Made by a program: the position numbers and the translations under genes | The notes under the pieces: model-generated | What the model was told of the DNA's origin: nothing | The model's database searches: none | What the model saw: only the letters and a program-made list of their open reading frames with translations | Shown: positions 1 through 6,955 of the stretch, piece after piece | How the letters are laid out: the number at the start of each line of letters is the position of its first letter | Numbering within the stretch: the first letter of the stretch is position 1 | Assembly: GCA_036744635.1 (NCBI GenBank) | Contig: DAIOHQ010000075.1 | Span: 1 to 19,354 of the forward strand | Source of the DNA: DAIOHQ01 sp036744635 | Lineage (GTDB): Bacteria; Planctomycetota; Phycisphaerae; Tepidisphaerales; Tepidisphaeraceae | DNA: 19,354 bases | Reading direction: 5' to 3'

Positions 1-55
1 GCATCAGCACGACCTTGCGGAGCAGGAGTTGGAGTTGTTCATCGAAGTGGCGCAT
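1..55 (-). CDS. phoU: PhoU-like phosphate regulator, N-terminal fragment cut by window edge
   Basis: Reading the minus strand from the ATG at 53-55 gives MRHFDEQLQLLLRKVVLM and then the window ends. This closely resembles the usual opening of PhoU proteins (M-x-HFDEELxxL-x-K-L-L-x-M). PhoU is the peripheral cytoplasmic protein that links the PstSCAB transporter to the PhoR/PhoB two-component system. A purine-rich stretch (GGAAAGAGA) lies about 5-9 bases upstream of the ATG. The gene diverges from pstS instead of following pstB, which is the more common place. Only 18 residues are visible, so the assignment rests on this short match plus the pst context. Confidence 0.6.
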   Translation of the reverse strand, partial: MRHFDEQLQLLLRKVVLM

Positions 56-299
56 ACAACATCTCTTTCCGGCCGGGCGGATCAAAACGAACGCAAGCTT
101 CCCGCAACTCATCAAATGGTAGGCCCCATTGTTAAGAAATCATAAAGGCGGTGCGAAGTTTTCATTAACCGCTTGCAGTGAAGCGGCGGGAAGAATTATC
201 ACCTGCACACACGATCCTCACGAAGAGTTAATGCGCGCGGCCTAGTTTTCGCGTCGCACTGGTGCGGAACGGAAACAAACCCTCTTCAAGGAGACAGCA
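56..299. promoter_or_regulatory. Divergent phoU/pstS control region with Pho-box-like AT-rich patch
   Basis: This 244-base spacer must hold promoters for both directions. An AT-rich patch at 131-170 contains TCATAAAG (140-147) and TCATTAAC (162-169), whose CAT cores are exactly 22 bases apart. Two 11-bp units is the spacing of PhoB-type direct repeats, although the intervening unit does not match. The strong Shine-Dalgarno AAGGAG of pstS is at 288-293, six bases before the ATG. I see no clear -35/-10 pair. The Pho-box call is an inference. Confidence 0.35.
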
Positions 300-1364
300 A
301 TGACCAGTTTACTGAAAAAAGCCGCGTTGGCTTTCGTGACAATCGGCTGCGCGGTGGCGTCGGCCGAAACGCGCCTGCAGGGTGGCGGGGCGACATTCCC
401 CAATCCCCTCTATCAGCGGTGGATCAAGGAATATCAGAAGTCGCATCCCGACGTGCAGATCGATTATCAATCGATCGGTTCGGGCGGCGGGATCAAGGGA
501 ATCACCGACAAGACGTTCGATTTTGCCGGCTCGGATGCCCCGATGGGAAAGAAGGAAATCGCCGCGGCAAAGGAGCCGCTGGTGCATATTCCCACCGCGG
601 CCGGAGCGGTGGTGCTTGCGTACAACATCCCCAACTTCAAGGGCGACCTTAAGCTCGACGGCGAGACCATCGCCGACATCTATCGCGGCAAGATCACCAA
701 GTGGAACGATGACAAGCTCAAGGCGCTGAACCCGGACGCGAATCTGCCCGCCGACCCGATCACGCCGGTCTACCGCACCGATGGCAGCGGAACGACCTTT
801 ATCTATACCAATTACGTCTGCACCCAAAGTGAGGATTTCAAGGGGGAGATCGGCGCCGGCAAGGAAGTGAAATGGCCGGTCGGGCAGGGCGGCAAGGGCA
901 ATGAAGGCGTCACCGCCGTCGTGCAGCAGACTCCGGGATCGATTGGCTATATCGAGTTGAACTATGCCCTGGCCAACAAGATTCCGTTCGCGCTGCTGAA
1001 GAACAAGGACGGCGAGTTCGTCAAAGCATCCCCTCAGACCGTCGCAAACGCCGGCGAAGGCGCCGTCGATGCGCTGTCGAAGAGCCTGACCGCTTCCATT
1101 TGGAACCAGCCGGGCAAGGAAGCCTATCCGATCGCGGCCTACACCTACATCATCGTCTACAGGGACCTTTCGTATCTCAAGGATGAGAACAAGGCCAAAA
1201 CGCTGGTGGATTTCATCACCTGGGCCACCCATGACGGCGAAAAACTGGCGCTGGAAATGGACTACGCTCCCCTGAGCGAAGGCGTCCAGAAGCAGGTGGA
1301 TGCGGTCATCGGCACGCTGGAATGGAACGGCAAGGCGATGAAACCCGTGGCGATGGAGAAGTAG
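300..1364 (+). CDS. pstS: PstS periplasmic phosphate-binding protein
   Basis: Secreted high-affinity phosphate receptor that feeds inorganic phosphate to the PstCA channel. The 354-residue product has a Sec signal peptide (KK then a hydrophobic stretch) with a likely cut after ASA near residue 22. Cys17 in the signal is not in a lipobox, so this is probably a soluble periplasmic protein. Family motifs are present: GGGATFPNPLYQRW (28-41), a Gly/Ser-rich phosphate loop GSGGGIKGIT (60-69), FAGSDAPM (75-82) and RTDGSGTTFIYTNY (159-172), which carries the Arg/Asp/Ser/Thr phosphate ligands. The start is supported by AAGGAG six bases upstream. It is the first gene of a tight pst cluster, with 26 bases to pstC, and is expected to be induced by phosphate limitation. 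Confidence 0.96.
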   Translation: MTSLLKKAALAFVTIGCAVASAETRLQGGGATFPNPLYQRWIKEYQKSHPDVQIDYQSIGSGGGIKGITDKTFDFAGSDAPMGKKEIAAAKEPLVHIPTAAGAVVLAYNIPNFKGDLKLDGETIADIYRGKITKWNDDKLKALNPDANLPADPITPVYRTDGSGTTFIYTNYVCTQSEDFKGEIGAGKEVKWPVGQGGKGNEGVTAVVQQTPGSIGYIELNYALANKIPFALLKNKDGEFVKASPQTVANAGEGAVDALSKSLTASIWNQPGKEAYPIAAYTYIIVYRDLSYLKDENKAKTLVDFITWATHDGEKLALEMDYAPLSEGVQKQVDAVIGTLEWNGKAMKPVAMEK

Positions 1365-1390
1365 CTCGTCAGCCTGCTCACGAGAAGCCA

Positions 1391-2482
1391 ATGCCGCAGA
1401 TACCCCCCACCCTTGATTATCAGACGATGCGGCCGGCGCACCCGCGCCCGCGCCGGCCGCTGGCGTCTGCGAGGGGTTCGGGGTTGACCGCGGAAAATCT
1501 GCTTCGGGTGCTGGTATATGCCAGTGCAGCGTGCGTTGTGCTGATGCTGGCGGCGCTGCTGTGGATTCTGGCACACGCGTCAGTTCCTACGATCAAAGAA
1601 TTTGGCACGAAATTTCTGACTACCCGGGAATGGCGGCCGAATGAACGCGAGGTGCCGAAAAGAGGCCCGGACGGAAAAGTGATGATGGAAGACGGCGAGA
1701 TCGTGACCGAGACGATCCCGCCCGAGTTCGGCGCTCTGCCGGTGATCTATGGAACCGCCATCAGCGCATCGATTGCACTGCTGTTCGCGGTACCGTTCAG
1801 CATCGGAGCGGCGCTGTTCCTGGTGCGCCTGGCGCCTCGGCAACTGGTGCAGCCGGTTTCTTTCCTGGTCGAATTTCTCGCGGCAATACCCAGCATCGCC
1901 TACGGCCTGTGGGGATTGTTCGTGCTGGCCCCATTTCTGCGCCAATACATTGAACCGGGGCTGAATCGGATCTTTACGGTGGTGCCGGGATTGGGATTTC
2001 TTCACACCGACGGCGCCCTGACCGGGCGCGACATGTTCTGCGGCGGATTGATTCTCGCGATCATGATCCTGCCGATCATTACCGCTGTGAGCCGGGATGT
2101 GCTGCGGGCGGTGCCGCGGGCGCAGATCGAAGGAACCTTGGCGCTTGGCGCTACCTGGTGGCAAAGCGCCTGGGAAATGCTCCGCTACAGCCGCAGCGGA
2201 TTGTTCGGCGCGGTGATGCTTGGCATGGCGCGGGCGGCGGGGGAGACCATGGCGATCACGATGGTGATCGGCAACAACAACCAGATCAAGTCATCGCTGT
2301 TCGCGCCGGCGCAGACGATGTCCAGTTTGCTCGCCAACGAGTTCGCCGAGGCGACTGGAGAGATGCACCGTTCAGCTTTGCTGGAAGTGGCGCTGATTCT
2401 GCTGGCAATGTCCCTGGCGTTTAACATCGTGGCCCGTTGCCTGGTGGTCGGCCGCGGGGCGCGCACGGCGGCAGCACACTGA
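1391..2482 (+). CDS. pstC: PstC phosphate ABC transporter permease
   Basis: Inner-membrane permease subunit that pairs with PstA. The 363-residue protein starts with about 35 polar, Pro/Arg-rich residues, followed by one membrane helix. A hydrophilic loop (roughly residues 70-115) comes next, and then the conserved permease core. The core has the EAA-type contact loop EGTLALGATWWQSAWE for PstB and the family signature MARAAGETMAITMVIGNNN. I chose the ATG at 1391 because it follows the pstS stop; reading further upstream would overlap pstS. A weak GAGAAG ribosome site sits just before it, and an internal ATG 36 bases later is an alternative. The polar loop rich in Lys/Glu/Asp after the first helix may face the periplasm. 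Confidence 0.94.
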   Translation: MPQIPPTLDYQTMRPAHPRPRRPLASARGSGLTAENLLRVLVYASAACVVLMLAALLWILAHASVPTIKEFGTKFLTTREWRPNEREVPKRGPDGKVMMEDGEIVTETIPPEFGALPVIYGTAISASIALLFAVPFSIGAALFLVRLAPRQLVQPVSFLVEFLAAIPSIAYGLWGLFVLAPFLRQYIEPGLNRIFTVVPGLGFLHTDGALTGRDMFCGGLILAIMILPIITAVSRDVLRAVPRAQIEGTLALGATWWQSAWEMLRYSRSGLFGAVMLGMARAAGETMAITMVIGNNNQIKSSLFAPAQTMSSLLANEFAEATGEMHRSALLEVALILLAMSLAFNIVARCLVVGRGARTAAAH

Positions 2483-2495
2483 CACAGAGCCAAAG

Positions 2496-3389
2496 ATGAC
2501 GGCCATACCGTATCAATCTTCCCTACGGCGTCCCCGCGAGCGGTCGGCATATGAAATCTACGCGCGCATCAAGAGCTATTGCATGGTGGGTGTGTGCATC
2601 GCGTTTACCGGCGTGATCCTGCTGCTGCTGGCCCTGGTGCTTGGCTACCTGATTTGCATCGGGTTCCGTAGCTTGTCGTGGGCGCTGTTCTCGGAGATTC
2701 CCATCCCCCACGGCGCGGCGGGATACCCCGGCGGCATGGCCAATGGATTGGCCGGAACCGCAATTCTGATCGGTCTTGCCAGCCTCGTCGGCATCCCAGT
2801 CGGCATGTTGGCCGGCGTCTATCTGGCGGAATATTCTGCTGATTCCTGGCTGGCCGGGCCAGTGCGATTCATCGCCGATGTCTTGACCGGCGTACCCAGC
2901 ATCGTCGTCGGAATTCTCGGCTACGAATTGCTTGTGGTGCCGCTTGGACATTACAACGGCTGGGCGGGCGCGCTCGCGCTGGCGTTTATCATGGTGCCGA
3001 TTGTGGCCCGCACCACCGAAGAAATGCTGCGGCTGGTGCCGAACAGCTATCGCGAGGCGTCAATTGCCCTGGGTGCGACCAAGGCGCGGACGATTGTGAA
3101 GGTCATTTTGCCCGCGGCCACCGGATCGGTCGTTACCGGCGTCATGCTGGCGATTGCCCGGGTCGCCGGCGAGACGGCGCCGCTATTGTTCACCGCGCTC
3201 GGAAGCTCTTATATCGAGACCAATCCCAACCACCCGTTTCCATCCCTGACCAAGCAGATTTTTGATTACGCTGGCGGATATTTGCCCGAGCAACAGAAGC
3301 TGGCGTGGGCGGGAATCCTGGTGCTGATCGCCTTGATCTTTGTGCTGAATCTGCTGGTGCGTCTTTTCGCCAGATCGGTGCGGGCGTAA
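2496..3389 (+). CDS. pstA: PstA phosphate ABC transporter permease
   Basis: Second inner-membrane permease half of the Pst importer, 297 residues. It has about six hydrophobic segments, beginning near residue 31. The family features visible are VLTGVPSIVVGILGYE, the cytoplasmic EAA loop (YREASIALGATKARTI) that docks on PstB, and the PstA-typical IARVAGETAPLLFTALGS. The C-terminal segment ends with a basic RLFARSVRA tail. The gene lies only 13 bases after pstC. The ribosome-binding sequence is weak, consistent with translation coupled to the upstream genes. Length is normal for the family. Confidence 0.95.
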   Translation: MTAIPYQSSLRRPRERSAYEIYARIKSYCMVGVCIAFTGVILLLLALVLGYLICIGFRSLSWALFSEIPIPHGAAGYPGGMANGLAGTAILIGLASLVGIPVGMLAGVYLAEYSADSWLAGPVRFIADVLTGVPSIVVGILGYELLVVPLGHYNGWAGALALAFIMVPIVARTTEEMLRLVPNSYREASIALGATKARTIVKVILPAATGSVVTGVMLAIARVAGETAPLLFTALGSSYIETNPNHPFPSLTKQIFDYAGGYLPEQQKLAWAGILVLIALIFVLNLLVRLFARSVRA

Positions 3390-3411
3390 CGGACGAAGCA
3401 TGGAGACCTGA

Positions 3412-4326
3412 ATGCCAAACGTCGCTGAACCACAACGAAAGGATCGACCGGTTGTGCGCGAATTGCCCGCAAACCCACCGTCCCATGCCCCCGATCCGCT
3501 GGCATCGACCCGCGAAAGTCCGCGCCCGGTCATCGCCGCCGGCACGGAAGTCCATTCCGAACTCGAACGCGAGCAGCACATCCTCTCCATCGAACAATTC
3601 CGCCTTTTCTATGCCAAGCGCCAAGCCCTTTACGACATCAACATGAAGATCCCGGCCGGCAAGGTCACCGCCTTGATCGGCCCATCCGGCTGCGGAAAAT
3701 CGACATTGCTGCGCAGCATCAATCGCCTCAATGATCTCATCGATTCCGTGCGCATCGAAGGCAACATCCGCTTCAACGGCGAGCCGATCTACGGCCGGCA
3801 CGTCGACGTCATCGAGCTGCGCAAGCGCATGGGAATGGTCTTCCAGAAATCCAACCCCTTCCCGATGAGCATCTTTGAAAACGTCGTCTACGCCCTGCGC
3901 ATCGGCGGAGAACGCAAACGCAGCGTCTTGAGCGAAGTGTGCGAAAAATCGCTCCGTGGGGCGGCGCTATGGGATGAGGTCAAGGACCGATTGAGCACCA
4001 GCGCCCTCGGCCTCTCCGGCGGCCAGCAGCAACGCCTCTGCATCGCCCGCGCCATCGCGGCCGAGCCGGATGTGTTGTTGATGGATGAACCCTGTTCCGC
4101 GCTCGATCCCATCGCCACCGCGAAGGTCGAGGAACTGATCTATCAGCTCCGCGGCCGCTACACCGTGCTGATCGTCACCCACAACATGCAGCAGGCCGCC
4201 CGCGTCAGCGACTACACCGCCTTCATGTACCTCGGCCGGCTCATTGAATATGGCCAAACCGCAACCCTCTTTTCCAGGCCGCATCTGAAGCAGACCGAAG
4301 ACTACATCACCGGCCGATTCGGATAA
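3412..4326 (+). CDS. pstB: PstB phosphate ABC transporter ATPase with an N-terminal extension
   Basis: Cytoplasmic ATPase driving phosphate import. Walker A is GPSGCGKS (90-97), the Q-loop Gln is at 145 (VFQKSNPFPMSIFENV, typical of PstB), the signature LSGGQ is at 201-205, Walker B is VLLMDE (221-226) and the switch His is in VTHNMQQ (257). The 304 residues exceed the usual roughly 250. The excess is a polar, Pro/Arg-rich leader of about 55 residues before the ATPase fold. The chosen ATG has GGAG six bases upstream, so the leader is probably translated. It lies 22 bases after pstA. No phoU follows; the phoU-like gene is divergent at the other end of the cluster. Confidence 0.96.
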   Translation: MPNVAEPQRKDRPVVRELPANPPSHAPDPLASTRESPRPVIAAGTEVHSELEREQHILSIEQFRLFYAKRQALYDINMKIPAGKVTALIGPSGCGKSTLLRSINRLNDLIDSVRIEGNIRFNGEPIYGRHVDVIELRKRMGMVFQKSNPFPMSIFENVVYALRIGGERKRSVLSEVCEKSLRGAALWDEVKDRLSTSALGLSGGQQQRLCIARAIAAEPDVLLMDEPCSALDPIATAKVEELIYQLRGRYTVLIVTHNMQQAARVSDYTAFMYLGRLIEYGQTATLFSRPHLKQTEDYITGRFG

Positions 4327-4408
4327 TGTGCGCCTTCGCAGCCACGGGGTCTTCCCGCCTGGCTCTTCCTGACTTGCGTTTGCGGCGACGCTCGAAAGAA
4401 TCGGGCTC

Positions 4409-5383
4409 ATGGCCCGACTGATCGATGTGCCGGTGGTTCTGCGGCAAGTGGGAATCAGGCGCTTCGGTCTGCGCGTTTTCAACGAAGTTATCGACGATCA
4501 CGTCCTCGTCTATTCCGCGGCCCTGGCCTACTCCTGGTTGTTCGCGATCTTCCCGTTCCTGATCTTCCTCTTCAGCCTCATTCCCTATCTTCCCGGCCGG
4601 GATCACACCCACACTCTCGAGGAAATCGAATTTTTTCTAAGGGCAACCCTTCCCGATCAGGCCGAGCGCGCCATCTGGTCTAACATGCAGGAGCAGATCA
4701 ATGAAATCATCCAGCACCCGGAGCGCGGCGTCGCCATCGCCAGCCTGGTGGTGGCGCTGTGGGCGGCCAGCGGCGGCGTGGCGATGACCATGGCCGCCCT
4801 CGACAAATGCTATGAGATCGACCGCCCGCGGGCGTACTGGAAGCGCCGGCCGCTCGCCTTCGGCTTGACCTTGCTGGTGGCGACGCTGGTGGTGGTGATC
4901 CTGGCGCTGCTGCCGGTGGGGACGGCCATCAAGAACTACCGACTGATGCAAAGCGAGACCGTCTCCTACTGGACGATCTGGGTGTTCGATCTGCTGCGCG
5001 GGTGCCTGGCCATCGTGGCGATGTTTTTCGCGCTGGCCGCCATCTATCACTTCGGCCCGTGCGTCAAGCGGCGCTGGCGCATGGTGACGCCGGGCGCTGT
5101 CTTCTGTGTCATCGTCTGGGTGGCGCTGGCGCTGCTGTTTCGCTGGTACATGAGCCATTTCGGCGAAGGAAAATACAACCACACCTATGGCCGGCTCGGC
5201 GGTGTCGCAGTCTTGCTATTGGTGTTTTACGTCGATGCCCTGGTGCTTCTCGTCGGCGCGGAGGTGAACAGTGAGATTGATTACGAAGTGCTGAAGGTCG
5301 TCCGCGGCTCGCGCGATTTCCGCGCCGCCGAAGCCGGCAGGCCCGCCCTGGCGCAGGAATCAATCGCTGATGAGTGGGGATAA
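4409..5383 (+). CDS. YihY/BrkB-family inner-membrane protein
   Basis: A 324-residue integral membrane protein of the YihY family (once mislabelled ribonuclease BN). The first helix region contains DDHVLVYSAALAYSWLFAIFP, the family hallmark in which helix 1 is preceded by polar residues. Further segments follow, with the conserved GGVAMTMAALDKCYEI, TPGAVFCVIVWVALALLFRWYMSHF, YNHTYGRLGGVAVLLLVFYVDALVLLVGAEVNSEI. The biochemical role of the family is not settled; transport or flippase roles have been suggested. It starts 82 bases after pstB and may be co-transcribed or have its own weak promoter: TTGCGT (4374-4379), 16 bases, AAGAAT (4396-4401), 7 bases before ATG. No good Shine-Dalgarno sequence precedes the ATG. 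Confidence 0.88.
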   Translation: MARLIDVPVVLRQVGIRRFGLRVFNEVIDDHVLVYSAALAYSWLFAIFPFLIFLFSLIPYLPGRDHTHTLEEIEFFLRATLPDQAERAIWSNMQEQINEIIQHPERGVAIASLVVALWAASGGVAMTMAALDKCYEIDRPRAYWKRRPLAFGLTLLVATLVVVILALLPVGTAIKNYRLMQSETVSYWTIWVFDLLRGCLAIVAMFFALAAIYHFGPCVKRRWRMVTPGAVFCVIVWVALALLFRWYMSHFGEGKYNHTYGRLGGVAVLLLVFYVDALVLLVGAEVNSEIDYEVLKVVRGSRDFRAAEAGRPALAQESIADEWG

Positions 5384-5384
5384 T

Positions 5385-5400
5385 CCAATGGGCCCATTGG
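5385..5400. repeat. Perfect 16-bp palindrome after the YihY stop
   Basis: CCAATGGGCCCATTGG begins two bases after the TAA and has no loop. A loopless dyad is more like a protein-binding site than a terminator. No U-tract follows. It lies about 80 bases upstream of the predicted TPR-gene promoter. Confidence 0.5.
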
Positions 5401-5476
5401 TCTGTCGGCTTGGATGCCTCTATATGACCGTGCATGATTAGGCGCGCGAAATGGCGCATGATTACGCACGATCATT

Positions 5477-5510
5477 TAGAATGCGCGGGAATGACAACGG
5501 GGCAAAGGAG
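5477..5510 (+). promoter_or_regulatory. Predicted -10 box and Shine-Dalgarno of the TPR gene
   Basis: TAGAAT at 5477-5482 resembles a -10 box. It would start transcription near 5489 and give a leader of about 30 bases with AAGGAG at 5505-5510. That site sits 9 bases before the ATG at 5520, which decides the start. No convincing -35 is visible. Confidence 0.35.
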
Positions 5511-5519
5511 ATGCGGACC

Positions 5520-5855
5520 ATGCAGGTGAGCGAGCGGATGCGCCAGATCCAGACGATGCTTCAGCGCGAGCCGGACGATCCTTTTCTCATCTACGGCCTG
5601 GCGATGGAATTCAAGAAGGCCAGTGCATTGAACGAAGCGCTGGCCGCGTTCGATCGCGTGATCGCCGTCGATCCCGCGTACTGCTACGCCTACTTTCAGA
5701 AAGGTCAGACCCTGGAACTGAAGGGAGATTCCGAAGCGGCGCGCAAGGCCTACCAAGCCGGCATCGCCGCCGCCAGCGGCGATGCCCACGCCCGTGAGGA
5801 ACTGGAAGGCGCGCTGAATATGACGTGGGAAGGCACGAAGGCAAGAGGCACGTAG
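5520..5855 (+). CDS. Small TPR-repeat protein
   Basis: A 111-residue cytoplasmic protein with no signal peptide. Two tetratricopeptide repeats are visible: about residues 20-53 (DDPFLIYGLAMEFKKASALNEALAAFDRVIAVDP read in pieces) and 54-87 (AYCYAYFQKGQTLELKGDSE followed by AARKAYQAGI). These usually mediate protein-protein contacts. I chose the ATG at 5520, nine bases after AAGGAG; an ATG at 5511 is too close to that site. The C-terminal WEGTKARGT is encoded by an intergenic-type repeat, so the ancestral stop may have been elsewhere. The partner and function are unknown. Confidence 0.75.
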   Translation: MQVSERMRQIQTMLQREPDDPFLIYGLAMEFKKASALNEALAAFDRVIAVDPAYCYAYFQKGQTLELKGDSEAARKAYQAGIAAASGDAHAREELEGALNMTWEGTKARGT

Positions 5856-5918
5856 GCACGAAGGGAAGAGTTGTGTTCACTTCGTGCCTGTGTGCCTCCG
5901 TGCCTTCGTGCCTTTCCT
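5829..5918. repeat. Low-complexity inverted repeat built from GGCACGAAG words
   Basis: The left half repeats AGGCACGAAGG/AGGCACGTAGG, and the right half carries the complementary words TTCGTGCCT, TGTGCCTCC, GTGCCTTCGTGCC. The transcript could fold into a long imperfect hairpin. The last codons and stop of the TPR gene lie in the left arm. A second copy of this word family is at 13586-13678. Confidence 0.75.
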
Positions 5919-5941
5919 ATTCCAACTAACCACTGTTGCCC

Positions 5942-6850
5942 ATGGTCGAAGGATTCCTCAACTATCTGAAAACCCCCGAGTGGCGGCGCCAGCACCGCTG
6001 GCGCCGGGCCATCTGGCACACCATGTCGCGCATGGGCCTGACCGGCGTCCATGCCCTTCCCCTTAACCGCCGCTGGGTGGAAATTCACCGCCGCGGAATG
6101 CCGCTGCACCATCTCGATCCCGCCCTGACGGGATTGAAAATCGTGCAGATCTCCGACCTGCACTACAGCCCGGTCGTCTGGCAGCGCTACATCATTCAGT
6201 ACCTGCACTGGGTCAATGAACTGCAGCCGGATCTGGTGGTGGTCACCGGAGACCTCATCACCGGCGGCTATCGCTTCGCCCACCGCATCGCCACCATTCT
6301 TTCGCACCTCAAAGCGCCCCTCGGCGTGATCTGCACCTTCGGCAACCACGACTACAGCATCTATGGCAAGAATGAGTCCATCGAAGGCAGACGTCGCGCC
6401 GATTACCTGGAAAAATGCCTGCTCGAACGTGGCCTGATCGTGCTGCGCAATGAAGTACACTACATTCGCCGCGACGGCGCCGCCAAGCCGCTGGCAATCG
6501 TCGGCCTCGACGATGAATGGTCCGGCCATATCGATCCCGACAAGGCGTTTACCGGTGTCGATCCGCAGCTTCCGATCATCTGCCTGAACCACAATCCTGC
6601 CAACTGCCTGGAGCTGATGCAATATCCATGGCAGTGGATGCTGGCCGGCCACACCCATGGCCGCCAGGTCGCCACCAGCCGCTTCGGGCAGACGTTTTAT
6701 CCCAAGCGCTACCGCCACTACACCCACGGTCACTACGCGGTACAAGGCCGCCACCTCTACGTGAACCGCGGCCTCAGCTACGGCCAGCGCGTCCTCGCCT
6801 GGTGCCGCCCGGAAATCACCGTCTTCAAACTGAAGCTGGCGGAGGCATGA
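5942..6850 (+). CDS. YkuE-like calcineurin-family metallophosphoesterase
   Basis: A 302-residue dinuclear metal phosphoesterase. All family metal-binding motifs are present: SDLH (Asp72, His74), GDLI (Asp104), GNHD (Asn135, His136), NHNP (His217) and GHTHG (His237, His239). The basic N-terminus (EWRRQHRWRRAIWHTMSR) lacks a clear signal peptide or membrane helix but could bind membrane. Relatives include YkuE and UDP-2,3-diacylglucosamine hydrolases of lipid A synthesis; the substrate cannot be read from the sequence. The ATG at 5942 has no Shine-Dalgarno site and follows the inverted repeat directly. A TTG six bases upstream is possible but less likely. The stop TGA overlaps the start of the next repeat. 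Confidence 0.88.
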   Translation: MVEGFLNYLKTPEWRRQHRWRRAIWHTMSRMGLTGVHALPLNRRWVEIHRRGMPLHHLDPALTGLKIVQISDLHYSPVVWQRYIIQYLHWVNELQPDLVVVTGDLITGGYRFAHRIATILSHLKAPLGVICTFGNHDYSIYGKNESIEGRRRADYLEKCLLERGLIVLRNEVHYIRRDGAAKPLAIVGLDDEWSGHIDPDKAFTGVDPQLPIICLNHNPANCLELMQYPWQWMLAGHTHGRQVATSRFGQTFYPKRYRHYTHGHYAVQGRHLYVNRGLSYGQRVLAWCRPEITVFKLKLAEA

Positions 6851-6955
6851 AAGATGACAAGGTGACAAGGTGGCAAGGTGACAAGGAAAGAGACTGACAG
6901 TTCTTCAAATTCCTTCACCTTGTCACCCCCTCACCTTGTCACCTTGTCATCTTCC
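6850..6955. repeat. Low-complexity inverted repeat built from GACAAGGT words
   Basis: Left part: GATGACAAGGTGACAAGG, GTGGCAAGGTGACAAGG. Right part: CCTTCACCTTGTCACC, CTCACCTTGTCACCTTGTCAT. The two halves are complementary, about 40 bases each, around an AT-rich centre. It lies between two convergent genes and could act as a bidirectional 3' structure. It also encodes the last residues (DDKVTR) of the sigma-54 activator on the minus strand. Confidence 0.75.

Noticed and set aside
300..365. PstS as a lipoprotein
   Set aside because: Cys17 in the signal is followed by AVASAE, which does not fit a lipobox cleavage site; a normal signal peptidase I site follows.
309..1574. Long open reading frame on the minus strand across pstS
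   Set aside because: It lies opposite the clear pstS coding frame, has no recognisable domain and reflects GC-rich codon bias.
5750..6868. 372-codon minus-strand frame over the metallophosphoesterase
   Set aside because: It covers the strongly motif-supported plus-strand gene and shows no family features.
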